DNA of 21,650 nucleotides from UBA7485 sp050945075 (GTDB lineage Bacteria > Bacillota > Clostridia > Eubacteriales > Eubacteriaceae), in assembly GCA_050945075.1 (NCBI GenBank), contig JBMNSG010000029.1:1-21650 (forward strand), given 5' to 3'. The notes below the pieces were generated by a model. It did not search any database. It was not told the DNA's origin and was given only the letters and a program-made list of their open reading frames with translations. A program made the translations under genes and the position numbers. This document shows, piece after piece, positions 1 to 7,498 of the stretch. Within the stretch, counting starts at the first letter, position 1, and each line of letters opens with the position of its first letter.

Positions 1-150
1 ATGGAAGCCCGTCAATGGATCGACGCAGTAAAAAATGATACAGAACCGCTTGTGAAACCGGAAGAAGCCCTGGTGGTGACCAGAATACTGGAAGCAATTT
101 ATAAATCTGCAGAAACCGGTGAAACAATATATTTCACGTATGATGATTAA
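1..150 (+). CDS. Gfo/Idh/MocA-family oxidoreductase, C-terminal fragment (cut by window start)
   Basis: The open frame runs from the window edge to a TAA at 148-150 and encodes 49 residues. It aligns without gaps to the C-terminus of the complete oxidoreductase at 1787-2890: both contain NDTEPLVKPEEAL followed by TxILxAIYxSA, and I count about 27 identities in 42 positions. The ATG at position 1 is an internal methionine codon, not the start, because the rest of a protein of about 365 residues should lie upstream. It is the first gene of the first oxidoreductase-beta-alpha module, with 26 bases to the next start. By analogy with DgpA it would oxidise the 3-hydroxyl of a glycoside's sugar using tightly held NAD(H). 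That role is inferred, since the nucleotide-binding and catalytic parts are not visible here. Confidence 0.85.
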   Translation: MEARQWIDAVKNDTEPLVKPEEALVVTRILEAIYKSAETGETIYFTYDD

Positions 151-176
151 CAGAATGATTTGAAAAGGAGATTAAT

Positions 177-620
177 ATGCCTACACAATTTATGAAGCTT
201 GGATTTGAAGACCGCGTAATCCGGCAGGACGGTTTTTACAATGTGCTGCTTAATGGAAGACAGGTCGGTTTTAATCTTGATCTGCGTATCAATTATTATC
301 GCGGACTCCCGCTTTCAAGTGTTCAGAAAATTGAATTGACTGTTGATGGTGAAAATATCCCGGAATATCTGATGTTGTTCGAATTGAATGGCAAGCAGTT
401 TACCGTGGGACAACTCAGAGAACTGTATACGGAATACTGGGGAATTAAAACACCGGCTCATCTCAAAGTCTTTAATTACGGATTGGAACCAGGCGAACAC
501 GATGTTGCAGTCAGGATTGAATACAAAAGCCCATATATGGAATTTGCACCAGGTGTATACGGAATGATTGATGGTTCTGAAGAGAAAAAAATGATAATAG
601 GTGACGGGAGGGAAATGTAA
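177..620 (+). CDS. C-glycoside deglycosidase beta subunit-like protein (DUF6379 family), module 1
   Basis: This 147-residue protein matches the small beta subunit of C-glycoside deglycosidases (DgpB/DfgB type) in length and pattern. It has an N-terminal strand with NVLLNGRQVGF, the hallmark NYYRGLPLSS (about 39-48), a VDG, an LNGKQFT segment near 70 and GLEPGEHDV near 103. In the family the beta subunit is a beta-sandwich that binds the TIM-barrel alpha subunit and shapes the active site. It has no catalytic chemistry of its own that I can see, no signal peptide and no membrane segment, so it should be cytosolic. AAGGAG at 165-170 supports the start. The stop codon shares one base with the next start (TAATG), which suggests translational coupling and a 1:1 complex. 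It is clearly diverged from the module 2 homologue. Confidence 0.85.
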   Translation: MPTQFMKLGFEDRVIRQDGFYNVLLNGRQVGFNLDLRINYYRGLPLSSVQKIELTVDGENIPEYLMLFELNGKQFTVGQLRELYTEYWGIKTPAHLKVFNYGLEPGEHDVAVRIEYKSPYMEFAPGVYGMIDGSEEKKMIIGDGREM

Positions 621-1609
621 TGTCCTCAAAAATAGATCTCGGTGTATCTCTTTATGGTTTTACCGAACGTTTTGTAAAGGAAGACGGATTCGGATTCGAA
701 GAAATGTTTCAGGAATTGAATAAACTGGGAATCAGGAAGTTTGAAGTTGTCGGAGCCCAGATGTTTCAGAATTATCCGAACCCGTCCAGTGAAGAAATTT
801 CAGAAGTTGTGGATCTCGCCAGCAAGTATAATGTTGAACCTTTCAGTTATGGCGGATATGTGGATTTTGGAAAACGAAGTGATCGTGATCTGACCGAAGA
901 TGAAATGCTGAACGAAGTGGTCTTCGATTTAATGACTGCTCATAAACTGGGTTGTAAATATATCCGTGGATTTGGTATTCCCAATAAACTCTATCCCCGG
1001 GTTGCGCAGATGGCAGAATTTTACGGCGTCAAGGTCTGTTATGAAATCCATGCACCGCAGCGTCCCAGTGATCCGGAAGTGCAGGAACTGTGTTCGATAT
1101 TCAAAGAACTGAATTCTGACTGGGTAGGCTTTGTTCCGGATTTTGGCTGTTATATCGAACGGCCTAATGCGCTTCACATCAAACGGTTTATAAAGTTGGG
1201 GGCAAAAGAGGAAAACCTTCAGTTTATCATCGATAACCGCTGGAATGGATATTCAGAAGATGAAATGAATGCCAAAATGGTGGAAATGGGAGGCGGAGAA
1301 GCCGAAAAAATGGCAGTTAGTGAATGGTTCGGCTATATGTCGTTTGCTCCCGCTGATCTGGAAGGTTTTAAAACAGTACTGCCTTATGCCCGGTATTTTC
1401 ACGGTAAGTTCTATCATATAGATGAAGATTGTATTGAAACAACGATTCCTTACCAGAAGCTGCTGACACTGATTGTAGAATCAGGCTTTACCGGAACCAT
1501 CATGATCGAATATGAAGGACATTCCTTCTATTTAAATGATGCTGCAGAACAAATTTCACGTCATATTACCATGGAAAACAGAATATTACACAGTCTGGGC
1601 CAGGAATAA
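620..1609 (+). CDS. C-glycoside deglycosidase alpha subunit-like TIM-barrel lyase, module 1
   Basis: This 329-residue protein belongs to the sugar phosphate isomerase/epimerase (AP endonuclease 2) TIM-barrel fold and has the layout of DgpC/DfgA alpha subunits. A metal site of the expected E-D-H-E kind can be traced: E142 in YEIH, D174 in FVPDFGC, H261 in HGKFYHID and E297 in MIEYEGH. H144, two residues after the first ligand, is in the place of the proposed catalytic base. In known enzymes a divalent metal (Mn reported) activates the 3-oxo-glycoside and the C-C bond to the aromatic aglycone is broken by elimination. The gene overlaps the beta subunit by one base. Substrate is unknown; a flavonoid C-glucoside, or an O-glycoside cleaved by the same oxidation-elimination logic, are both possible. 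No terminator follows it. Confidence 0.85.
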   Translation: MSSKIDLGVSLYGFTERFVKEDGFGFEEMFQELNKLGIRKFEVVGAQMFQNYPNPSSEEISEVVDLASKYNVEPFSYGGYVDFGKRSDRDLTEDEMLNEVVFDLMTAHKLGCKYIRGFGIPNKLYPRVAQMAEFYGVKVCYEIHAPQRPSDPEVQELCSIFKELNSDWVGFVPDFGCYIERPNALHIKRFIKLGAKEENLQFIIDNRWNGYSEDEMNAKMVEMGGGEAEKMAVSEWFGYMSFAPADLEGFKTVLPYARYFHGKFYHIDEDCIETTIPYQKLLTLIVESGFTGTIMIEYEGHSFYLNDAAEQISRHITMENRILHSLGQE

Positions 1610-1633
1610 ACAGAAAAGGGTCAAAAAAATCTA

Positions 1634-1659
1634 TATAATATTGACCTGTAAACGAACAG
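1634..1659 (+). promoter_or_regulatory. Candidate promoter with operator-like site ahead of the second module
   Basis: A perfect TATAAT lies at 1634-1639. No good -35 lies 17 bases upstream (CAGAAA at 1611-1616), so the promoter, if real, may be weak or activated. Eight bases downstream is CTGTAAACGAACAG (1646-1659), with CTGT/ACAG inverted ends and a TGTAAACG half-site resembling a catabolite-responsive element. It would cover the likely start of transcription, a position suited to repression. The alternative reading, TTGACC at 1641 as a -35, gives no -10 at the right distance. The 177-base gap has no gene I can support. Confidence 0.4.
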
Positions 1660-1786
1660 ATGTTTTTTTTCTGAATTATACGTCATTATTTGCCAGACAA
1701 CAGGTTTTGCTGCTGGAAGTCCTGAATACATCAGCCTGATAAAATGAATTCAAGATAAATAATAAAACAGTTCAGGAGGAAAGCAA

Positions 1787-2890
1787 ATGTCAAAAGTAAA
1801 AATCGGTATTATCGGATGCGGCGGAATTGCCAATCAGAAGCATTTCCCGGCTCTTCAAGCCAATTCCGATCTCAATGAAATCGTTGCATTCTGCGATATT
1901 ATTGAAGAACGGGCTCAGAAGGCTGCAGACGAATTTGGGGCAGAAGGCGCCAGGGTTTACAAGGATTATAAAGACCTGCTGGCAGATCCCAGTGTAGAAG
2001 TCGTACATGTTTGTACGCCTAATGTTGCACACAGTCAGATCACTATTGATGCTTTTGCAGCGGATAAAGATGTTTACTGTGAAAAGCCAATGTCACATAG
2101 TCCGGCAGAAGCAGAAAAAATGGTTGCAGCCTGGAAGAAATCAGGCAGAAAGTTTACTGTTGGTTATCAGAATCGATTCCGTCCGGAAGTTCAGAATCTT
2201 CATGCTGCCTGCGCTAAAGGCGATCTGGGCGACATCTACTACGGGAAGGCACACGCAGTCCGCAGAAGAGGTGTTCCGACCTGGGGCGTATTCATGGATA
2301 AAGAACAGCAGGGCGGCGGTCCGCTTATCGATATCGGCACGCATGCACTGGACATTACACTGTGGTGTATGAACAATTACGATATAGACAGCGTAACCGG
2401 TTCTGTATTCTATAAACTTGGCGGACTACAGCAGGCTACAGAAGGAAATCTGTTCGGTCCCTGGGATCCGGAAACTTACGAAGTCGAAGACTCAGCAATG
2501 GGTTTCGTCAAAATGAAGAACGGAGCTACCATTAATCTGGAAGCCAGCTGGGCACTGAATATTCTTGAATCAAAAGAAGCATCGACAACACTATGCGGGA
2601 CAGAAGCGGGGGCTGAAATTCATTCCGGCATGAGCTTCACAAACAATGAGCTCATTTATAACCGCGGACGTAACGGACAGCTGATGCAGGAATCAATTTC
2701 CCCGGTAGGCGGCGTTGCATACTTTGGCGGCGGCGGCGGAGAAGAAGGTACCATCGACTGCAAGCAGTGGCTCGAAGCTGTTATCAATGATACCGAACCG
2801 CTGGTAAAACCGGAAGAAGCTCTGGCAGTGACAAAGATTCTGGATGCTATTTATCAGTCAGCAGCAGAAAACAAAGAAATCAAATTCTAA
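1787..2890 (+). CDS. Gfo/Idh/MocA-family oxidoreductase, DgpA-like glycoside 3-dehydrogenase
   Basis: A complete 367-residue member of the Gfo/Idh/MocA family. The Rossmann nucleotide loop is GIIGCGGIA (7-15). The family's EKP motif is at 99-101, with K100 the usual catalytic lysine, and the substrate domain carries GGGPLIDIGTHALD (176-189), with D182 and H186 in the positions used for hydride transfer. In C-glycoside catabolism the DgpA-type enzyme oxidises the sugar 3-hydroxyl of the intact glycoside, producing the 3-oxo substrate that the deglycosidase cleaves. Reports describe 3-oxo-glucose as a possible returning oxidant. GGAGGA at 1775-1780 supports the start. Only 13 bases separate it from the beta subunit, so an operon is near certain. 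A glycine-rich stretch (GGGGGEEG) lies near 317-324. The exact substrate is inferred from context. Confidence 0.85.
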   Translation: MSKVKIGIIGCGGIANQKHFPALQANSDLNEIVAFCDIIEERAQKAADEFGAEGARVYKDYKDLLADPSVEVVHVCTPNVAHSQITIDAFAADKDVYCEKPMSHSPAEAEKMVAAWKKSGRKFTVGYQNRFRPEVQNLHAACAKGDLGDIYYGKAHAVRRRGVPTWGVFMDKEQQGGGPLIDIGTHALDITLWCMNNYDIDSVTGSVFYKLGGLQQATEGNLFGPWDPETYEVEDSAMGFVKMKNGATINLEASWALNILESKEASTTLCGTEAGAEIHSGMSFTNNELIYNRGRNGQLMQESISPVGGVAYFGGGGGEEGTIDCKQWLEAVINDTEPLVKPEEALAVTKILDAIYQSAAENKEIKF

Positions 2891-2903
2891 CAAGGAGATC
2901 ATT

Positions 2904-3335
2904 ATGGGATTTGCAATGCGAATTAATTTTGTAGATGTGGTCGTAAGCGACAGTCTTAAAAATTATTATGTAGGCGGCGAAAAAATGGGCTATCAGTTTG
3001 ATATCCGGCTCAGCTATTACCGCGGACATTTTCTCTCTGTTATTGACGAGTTTTCTGTTAAGGTTGATGGGTTTGAAGTGCCCGCAGAACGGATTAAGTT
3101 CTGTATAAACGGAAAAGAATTCAGCCCGGTCGAATTTGATAAATGTTACTCGGAATTCTGGCAGGTCACTGAACCGGCAACGATTCGCGTCTTTTACCCG
3201 GGCGGACTGCCGGAAGGTGAACATGATATTGATGTAACGATGTTTTTCCGTTCACCGTACATGCCAATCGGACCGGATCACCAGTATATGCCGATTGACG
3301 GCTGCGGCAGTAAAAAACTGGAAATTACAGATTAG
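2904..3335 (+). CDS. C-glycoside deglycosidase beta subunit-like protein (DUF6379 family), module 2
   Basis: The start at 2904 is chosen because AAGGAG sits at 2892-2897 with normal spacing; an earlier in-frame ATG lies inside the preceding gene. The product is 143 residues. It carries the same landmarks as the module 1 homologue, closer to the family consensus: YYVGGEKMGYQF near the start, LSYYRG, VKVDG, INGKEF, then PGGLPEGEHDI and RSPYMP. The family forms a complex with the TIM-barrel alpha subunit encoded 11 bases downstream. It should be cytosolic, with no signal or membrane segment. The clear sequence distance from the module 1 beta subunit suggests each beta pairs with its own alpha rather than being interchangeable, but that is inference. 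Confidence 0.87.
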   Translation: MGFAMRINFVDVVVSDSLKNYYVGGEKMGYQFDIRLSYYRGHFLSVIDEFSVKVDGFEVPAERIKFCINGKEFSPVEFDKCYSEFWQVTEPATIRVFYPGGLPEGEHDIDVTMFFRSPYMPIGPDHQYMPIDGCGSKKLEITD

Positions 3336-3346
3336 GAGGTTTCAAA

Positions 3347-4327
3347 ATGTCAAATGTAAAAACCGGTATCACCTTGTTTTCACTGGGAACCCCTTATCTG
3401 AAAGGTGAACTGGATCTTGAAGGCGTTATTCGTTCCGCAGCTCAAATGGGGGCAGAAGGATACGAAATTGTTGCAACACAGATGATTCCATCTTATCCTT
3501 ATGTGTCTGATGAGTTTATAGGATTTATCGAAGACTGCAGGCGGAAGTATGGAATCGGTCCGATCTGCTATGCAGCTAATATGGACCGCGGGATGCTCAG
3601 GGATCGCGATCTTACAGAAGATGAAATGGTAGCCAGGGCAATCACCGACATTATATCCGCCAACAAACTCGGATGCACAGTGATGCGGGAACAGTATCTG
3701 CTTTCTGCGGATGGACTGGCAAGGCTGGCGCCGTATGCGGAAGCATATAATGTCAAAGTGGGCATTGAAATCCATAATCCGGAAAGTCCGATTACTCCGG
3801 CCATTCAGGAATATGTTGATGTCATCGAAAAGACGGGCAGTCAATATATTGGTTTTGTACCGGATTTCGGGTGCTTTGCTACGAAACCGAATAAACCATA
3901 CTGGGATCGGGCTCTTGCCAATGGTGCCACAGAAGAACAGCTTAATCATTGTGCACAGCTTCGTTATGACGAAGTACCAATGGATGAAGCTATGAAGATT
4001 ATGGGTCCTGATATGGAAAAATGCCCGGCTTTGACCGAAGCACTGAACAGTATGTACGGTTTTGTTCAGTTCCGTAAAAGCTGCAAAGCAGAACTTGAAG
4101 GACTGAAACGGATCATGCCTTATTGTTTTGAAATGCACGGCAAATGCCATTACGTGGATGAAAATCTGCATGAAGTTGCTATTCCGTACGAGGAAATCAT
4201 TCCGGTTATTGCAGCTTCTGACTACGATGGTTATATCGTTACCGAATTTGAAGATGAAGGCGGCTACGACGCTGTCGAACAGTCAACGCGTCATGTAGCT
4301 ATGGTAAAAAAACTGCTGGGGGAATAA
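3347..4327 (+). CDS. C-glycoside deglycosidase alpha subunit-like TIM-barrel lyase, module 2
   Basis: This 326-residue TIM-barrel protein is homologous to the alpha subunit at 620-1609 but well diverged; a by-eye alignment around the metal site gives roughly 45 percent identity. Metal ligands are predicted as E141 (IEIH), D173 (FVPDFGC), H264 (MHGKCH) and E300 (VTEFED), with H143 as the likely catalytic base. The substrate-facing loops differ from module 1: VMREQYLL replaces IRGFGIP near 112-119, and FEDEGGY replaces YEGHSFY after the last ligand. Such differences could reflect distinct aglycones or attachment positions, as known enzymes differ in preference for 6-C and 8-C glucosides. AGGAGG at 3335-3340 gives a strong start. 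It is the last enzyme gene before the transporter leader. Confidence 0.87.
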   Translation: MSNVKTGITLFSLGTPYLKGELDLEGVIRSAAQMGAEGYEIVATQMIPSYPYVSDEFIGFIEDCRRKYGIGPICYAANMDRGMLRDRDLTEDEMVARAITDIISANKLGCTVMREQYLLSADGLARLAPYAEAYNVKVGIEIHNPESPITPAIQEYVDVIEKTGSQYIGFVPDFGCFATKPNKPYWDRALANGATEEQLNHCAQLRYDEVPMDEAMKIMGPDMEKCPALTEALNSMYGFVQFRKSCKAELEGLKRIMPYCFEMHGKCHYVDENLHEVAIPYEEIIPVIAASDYDGYIVTEFEDEGGYDAVEQSTRHVAMVKKLLGE

Positions 4328-4336
4328 AGCAGAAAA

Positions 4337-4457
4337 GCTGTGACAGATGCCCGCCAGCACCTGCCACAGCAGGGATGAGAATTCAATCTCAATGAAATTT
4401 TACATCCCGTTTTAAGCTATTGTCAATCGTTCCGGAATGAATTGTAAATTCCGGAAC
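4337..4457 (+). promoter_or_regulatory. Transporter leader with two inverted repeats
   Basis: The 155-base gap between the alpha subunit and the symporter holds two hairpin-capable elements. The first has 13-base arms at 4337-4349 and 4358-4370 with two A-C mismatches. The second is a perfect 10-base inverted repeat, GTTCCGGAAT at 4429-4438 and ATTCCGGAAC at 4448-4457, with a 9-base spacer. Neither is followed by a T-tract, so neither is a classic terminator. The second, lying 25 bases before the symporter start, looks like either an operator for a dimeric regulator or an mRNA stability/processing element that separates enzyme from transporter expression. Confidence 0.5.
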
Positions 4458-4460
4458 AGG

Positions 4461-4476
4461 GGAAAATAACAGGGGA
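4461..4476 (+). repeat. 16-base leader word shared with the alcohol dehydrogenase leader
   Basis: GGAAAATAACAGGGGA at 4461-4476 includes the symporter's ribosome binding site. The identical 16 bases occur on the minus strand at 8730-8745, again ending in the ribosome binding site, ahead of the iron alcohol dehydrogenase. The flanks do not match. Confidence 0.6.
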
Positions 4477-4482
4477 AGTTAT

Positions 4483-5934
4483 ATGAACGACGTATCCGAT
4501 TCTAATACGCTGAATATTAAGGAAAATATGCAGAATACGGTCAAACCCAATCAAAAACTATCTAAAAGCACAATGTTTGCTTATGGCTGCGGTGATTTTG
4601 CCAGCAATCTGTGCTGGACTTTTATTGGCAGTTATCTTTCGATATTCTATACCGATGTTGTAGGAATGGCTCCGGCTGTTGCCTCTATTCTGATGCTTGC
4701 AGCCAAGGTCTGGGATGGTGTAAACGATCCGATGTTCGGTGCTATTGCAGAACGCAACAGCAGTAAATGGGGACGTTTCAGACCCTTTATTCTGTTTGGT
4801 TCACCGTTTCTGGCATTGTTCTCAGTACTGGCATTTACCACATTTGGATCCGGTACCACCGCAGTTGTCTGGGCGGCATTCTCTTATATCGGCTGCGGCA
4901 TGCTCTACACAGTCGTAAATCTGTCATATGGCTCTCTCTCAACCGTTATGACAACTGACCCGGAAGATATTTCACTGCTCAACAGTTACAGAATGATGGG
5001 AACCAACCTGAGTTCCGTACTCCTGAACGCTGTTACAGCACCACTTCTGATCTATTTTTCCGGAAGATCCGACAGTTACACAGCATCAGCCTACACCAAG
5101 GTTGCCGTTATCTTTGCACTGCTGTCTTTGCCGCTTTTCTATTTTGTTTTTGCAAAATGTAAGGAAAAAATTCATCCTGCAGCAAACGAAGTTAAAGTAC
5201 CGATTAAACAGAGTATTAAATCAGTTGTGACCAACAAACCACTGATGCTTATTTTTCTGATTCAGCTCCTGGCTATGACAGCTTTCTTTGGCCGGATGGG
5301 CATTGTAATATATTACCTGATGTACAACCTGAAAGCTTATAATATGATCTCTCTGTTCATGTCATTACCTTCATTGTTTACCGTTCTGGGTATATTCCTG
5401 ACGATGAAATATACGACCCGTGTCGGTAAGAAGAAAATGGCAGCAATTGGCTATATCGGTTCCGGTTCTGCACTGATTGCCATGTACTTTGTAGGATTGA
5501 CCATGGGATATTCCAACATTACACTGCTTCTGGTTCTCAGCTGTGTTTATGGTCTTTTCTGTTTCTCGTTTCCGATTCCGATGGCAATGGTTCCGGATGC
5601 AATCAATTACGAAGAAAACAAAACAGGAATCCGTTCCGATGGTACATCTTATGCAACCATTTCACTTTCGACAAAACTTGGTTCTGCCATTGGTGTTTCC
5701 GGTGCATTACTGATTATGGGTGCAACCGGTTATATCGCCAATGCCCAGCAGAGTGCTGAAGCACTGAATGGCATTAACCTGACAACAAATCTGATTTTCG
5801 GAATCATGTTCCTGCTCTGCCTGATTCCGCTCGCTAAATACCCGCTCGATGAAAAAAAGAGTGCAGAAATTCTGGCAAGTCTTGAAGAAAAGCGGGCTCA
5901 GAAGCAGTCTGAACTTGAAAATCAGGAAGTTTAA
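4483..5934 (+). CDS. GPH-family (MelB-like) glycoside:cation symporter
   Basis: The 483-residue product has about twelve hydrophobic segments and the signatures of the glycoside-pentoside-hexuronide:cation symporter family (MelB, UidB, XynB type). These are the DGVNDPMFG motif at 78-86, which carries cation-binding-region acidic residues, and KWGRFRP at 95-101. A hydrophilic tail of about 30 residues precedes the first membrane segment, and a charged lysine/glutamate-rich tail ends the protein. It sits directly after the two deglycosidase modules, so the natural inference is uptake of the glycosides they cleave. The AGGGGA ribosome site at 4471-4476 fits the start. A terminator follows at once. 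The exact substrate and the coupling ion (H+ or Na+) are not readable from sequence. Confidence 0.9.
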   Translation: MNDVSDSNTLNIKENMQNTVKPNQKLSKSTMFAYGCGDFASNLCWTFIGSYLSIFYTDVVGMAPAVASILMLAAKVWDGVNDPMFGAIAERNSSKWGRFRPFILFGSPFLALFSVLAFTTFGSGTTAVVWAAFSYIGCGMLYTVVNLSYGSLSTVMTTDPEDISLLNSYRMMGTNLSSVLLNAVTAPLLIYFSGRSDSYTASAYTKVAVIFALLSLPLFYFVFAKCKEKIHPAANEVKVPIKQSIKSVVTNKPLMLIFLIQLLAMTAFFGRMGIVIYYLMYNLKAYNMISLFMSLPSLFTVLGIFLTMKYTTRVGKKKMAAIGYIGSGSALIAMYFVGLTMGYSNITLLLVLSCVYGLFCFSFPIPMAMVPDAINYEENKTGIRSDGTSYATISLSTKLGSAIGVSGALLIMGATGYIANAQQSAEALNGINLTTNLIFGIMFLLCLIPLAKYPLDEKKSAEILASLEEKRAQKQSELENQEV

Positions 5935-5981
5935 ACAATAAACAGCCGCAAATCTCCCTCTATGTTTGCAGGCTGGAAACA

Positions 5982-6019
5982 AACCTCCGTGTCGTTTGAA
6001 GTCGATGCGGAGGTTTTTT
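5982..6019 (+). terminator. Intrinsic terminator after the symporter
   Basis: Arms AACCTCCG (5982-5989) and CGGAGGTT (6008-6015) enclose an 18-base loop and run into a T-tract to 6019. It closes the glycoside operon. Confidence 0.8.
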
Positions 6020-6096
6020 CGATATAGAAGGCCATTGCATTTCCTGGCAAAGAAGCAGTGGAGCAAACGCGTTGCGAGAAATTCCTTTAAGCTGAA

Positions 6097-6661
6097 TCAG
6101 CGGGATAATGACTTGATTAAACCCGGATTTTCTCCATACACAGCACCGCCCAGAATCAGCACAGCGCCAACAGTTTGAAGCAATGTCATGGATTCATGGA
6201 GAAAGACCACGGCAAACAAAACTGCAGACAATGGTTCCAGATAGCCACAGACAGCGACGGTCTGGACCGGCAGATTGCTAATTGATGAGAAATAGAGGTA
6301 ACAGCCGATACCCGTATTGACCATCCCCAGGAACAGGTGAAAGTATCATAACGATTACCGGCCCGCAGTAGTACGCCAGGGAAGCCAGACTGACGCCGAT
6401 TTGTTTATAGGCCTCATATAAAAATAACCAGCTTGCACCCATCGCAATTCCTGAAAGCAGAAGATAGAGCATTTGCTTCCGATATTTGGTGAATGTAAAT
6501 TTTTTTCGAGATAGCAGAAACATGGCAAGAAGCAGTATACTTCCGATCATGGTCCGCAGATAGACAGTCTCATAACTGGTTAACGAAATAAAACTTGCTA
6601 TAATGCCATTCATTCCGAAAAGCAGCAGTGCGGTAATATATTTCATATACGCTTTCTTCAT
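6097..6661 (-). pseudogene. EamA/DMT-family transporter, internally deleted and frameshifted
   Basis: Read on the minus strand, the start (with AGAGGA upstream) gives an EamA N-terminal half: membrane segments through SLASLAYYCGPVIVMIL, about 108 residues. The family continuation then breaks. At about 6335-6350 the sequence jumps out of frame into FHLFLGMVNTGIGCYLYF and on through LPVQTVAVCGYLEPLSAV to the normal C-terminus, ending at 6097. A normal EamA protein is about 285-300 residues; here roughly 90-100 residues from the middle are missing and the remaining halves are in different frames. It is therefore a broken gene. Before decay it would have been a ten-segment metabolite exporter. 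It stands divergent from the LysR remnant, a common pairing. Confidence 0.85.
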
Positions 6662-6687
6662 AGAGTTTTCCTCTGTTTGTTTAAATC

Positions 6688-7271
6688 ACTTTTCTTCATT
6701 TTCCAGTGTTGCCACGCACTGGCTGCCTAAAATCATCCGGGAATTTCAGAAAGATTATCCGGGAATTGACTATGAACTGCTGCTGGGTGATTATACTGAG
6801 ATTGAAGAATGGATTGCAGAAGGCCGGGTAGATTGTGGATTTCTCCGGCTGCCAACCAGGGCTGAATTTGACACGATCGAACTCGATCAGGATGAATTGC
6901 TGGTTGTCTTGCCGGAAGATCATCCTCGTGCTCAGTGTGATTGTTTTCCGGTTCGGGAACTGTGCGATGAGCCATTTATGCTGCTGGAAAAAGGAGCAAG
7001 GGCGGAAATATCAGAAATATTTGAACGAAATCATCTGGTACCCGATGTTCATTTTACGACCTGGGACGACTATGCGGTTATGTCTATGGTTGAAAGTGGT
7101 TTGGGTATCAGTATACTTCCTTCTTTGATCCTGCAGCGTATTCCTTACCATATTGTGGCGAAAAAGCTTGATGTTCCGGCATTTCGTACTATAGGACTGG
7201 CGATGCGAAACAAAAGGACAGCGTCACTGGCAGTGCGAAGATTTCTTGATTATCTGGATTATCGAAGATAG
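6688..7271 (+). pseudogene. LysR-family regulator, truncated to the effector-binding domain
   Basis: From about 6688 the frame encodes a LysR substrate-binding domain. It begins at SFSSVATHWLPKIIREF, continues with LLGDYTEIEEWIAEGRVDCGF and LLVVLPEDHP, and ends normally at 7271. The roughly 90-residue N-terminal winged-helix DNA-binding domain is absent. The frame can be opened back to an ATG at 6603, but those codons lie antisense to the EamA start and have no ribosome site, so they are not part of the protein. Without the DNA-binding domain it cannot act as a LysR regulator. The deletion also removed the divergent promoter region it would have shared with the EamA gene. Confidence 0.85.
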
Positions 7272-7321
7272 CTGTTTTTCGTCTGTATGCAAATGAAGCG
7301 GCAAAAAAGCGGGATAATAAT

Positions 7322-7361
7322 AAAAACCGGGGTGCGACTGACTGTCGCTGCCCCGGTTTTT
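7322..7361. terminator. Bidirectional intrinsic terminator
   Basis: A perfect 11-base stem, AAAAACCGGGG (7322-7332) with CCCCGGTTTTT (7351-7361), has A and T runs on either side, so it can stop transcription in both directions. It lies between the LysR remnant (plus) and the alcohol dehydrogenase (minus). Confidence 0.85.
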
Positions 7362-7396
7362 GACGTTTCCCGAACTGCAAGCTCTCTGACGTTGGT

Positions 7397-7455
7397 TAGA
7401 TGGTTTGTTAGATGAGTGTACATTCGTTTGTTTTTTTTAGATGATAGATGAGTGT
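7397..7455. repeat. Short direct repeats (TAGATG clusters)
   Basis: TAGATG occurs at 7397, 7409, 7438 and 7445, and TAGATGAGTGT is repeated exactly at 7409-7419 and 7445-7455. The stretch is the 3' untranslated region of the alcohol dehydrogenase, between its stop and the shared terminator. No gene or stem is evident. Confidence 0.6.
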
Positions 7456-7498
7456 GTAGATATGTTTGAGAGATGCAGCGCGGTTTCGTCGTAGAGAG

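Noticed and set aside
3380..4171. Minus-strand open frame antisense to the module 2 alpha subunit
   Set aside because: It lies wholly within a gene with intact catalytic motifs and its product looks random.
4372..4408. GGGATG/CATCCC pair as a terminator of the deglycosidase genes
   Set aside because: The arms are only six bases, the loop is 25 bases and the following T run is short.
6603..6687. N-terminal extension of the LysR remnant
   Set aside because: The codons are antisense to the EamA start and encode no LysR helix-turn-helix; no ribosome site precedes the ATG.
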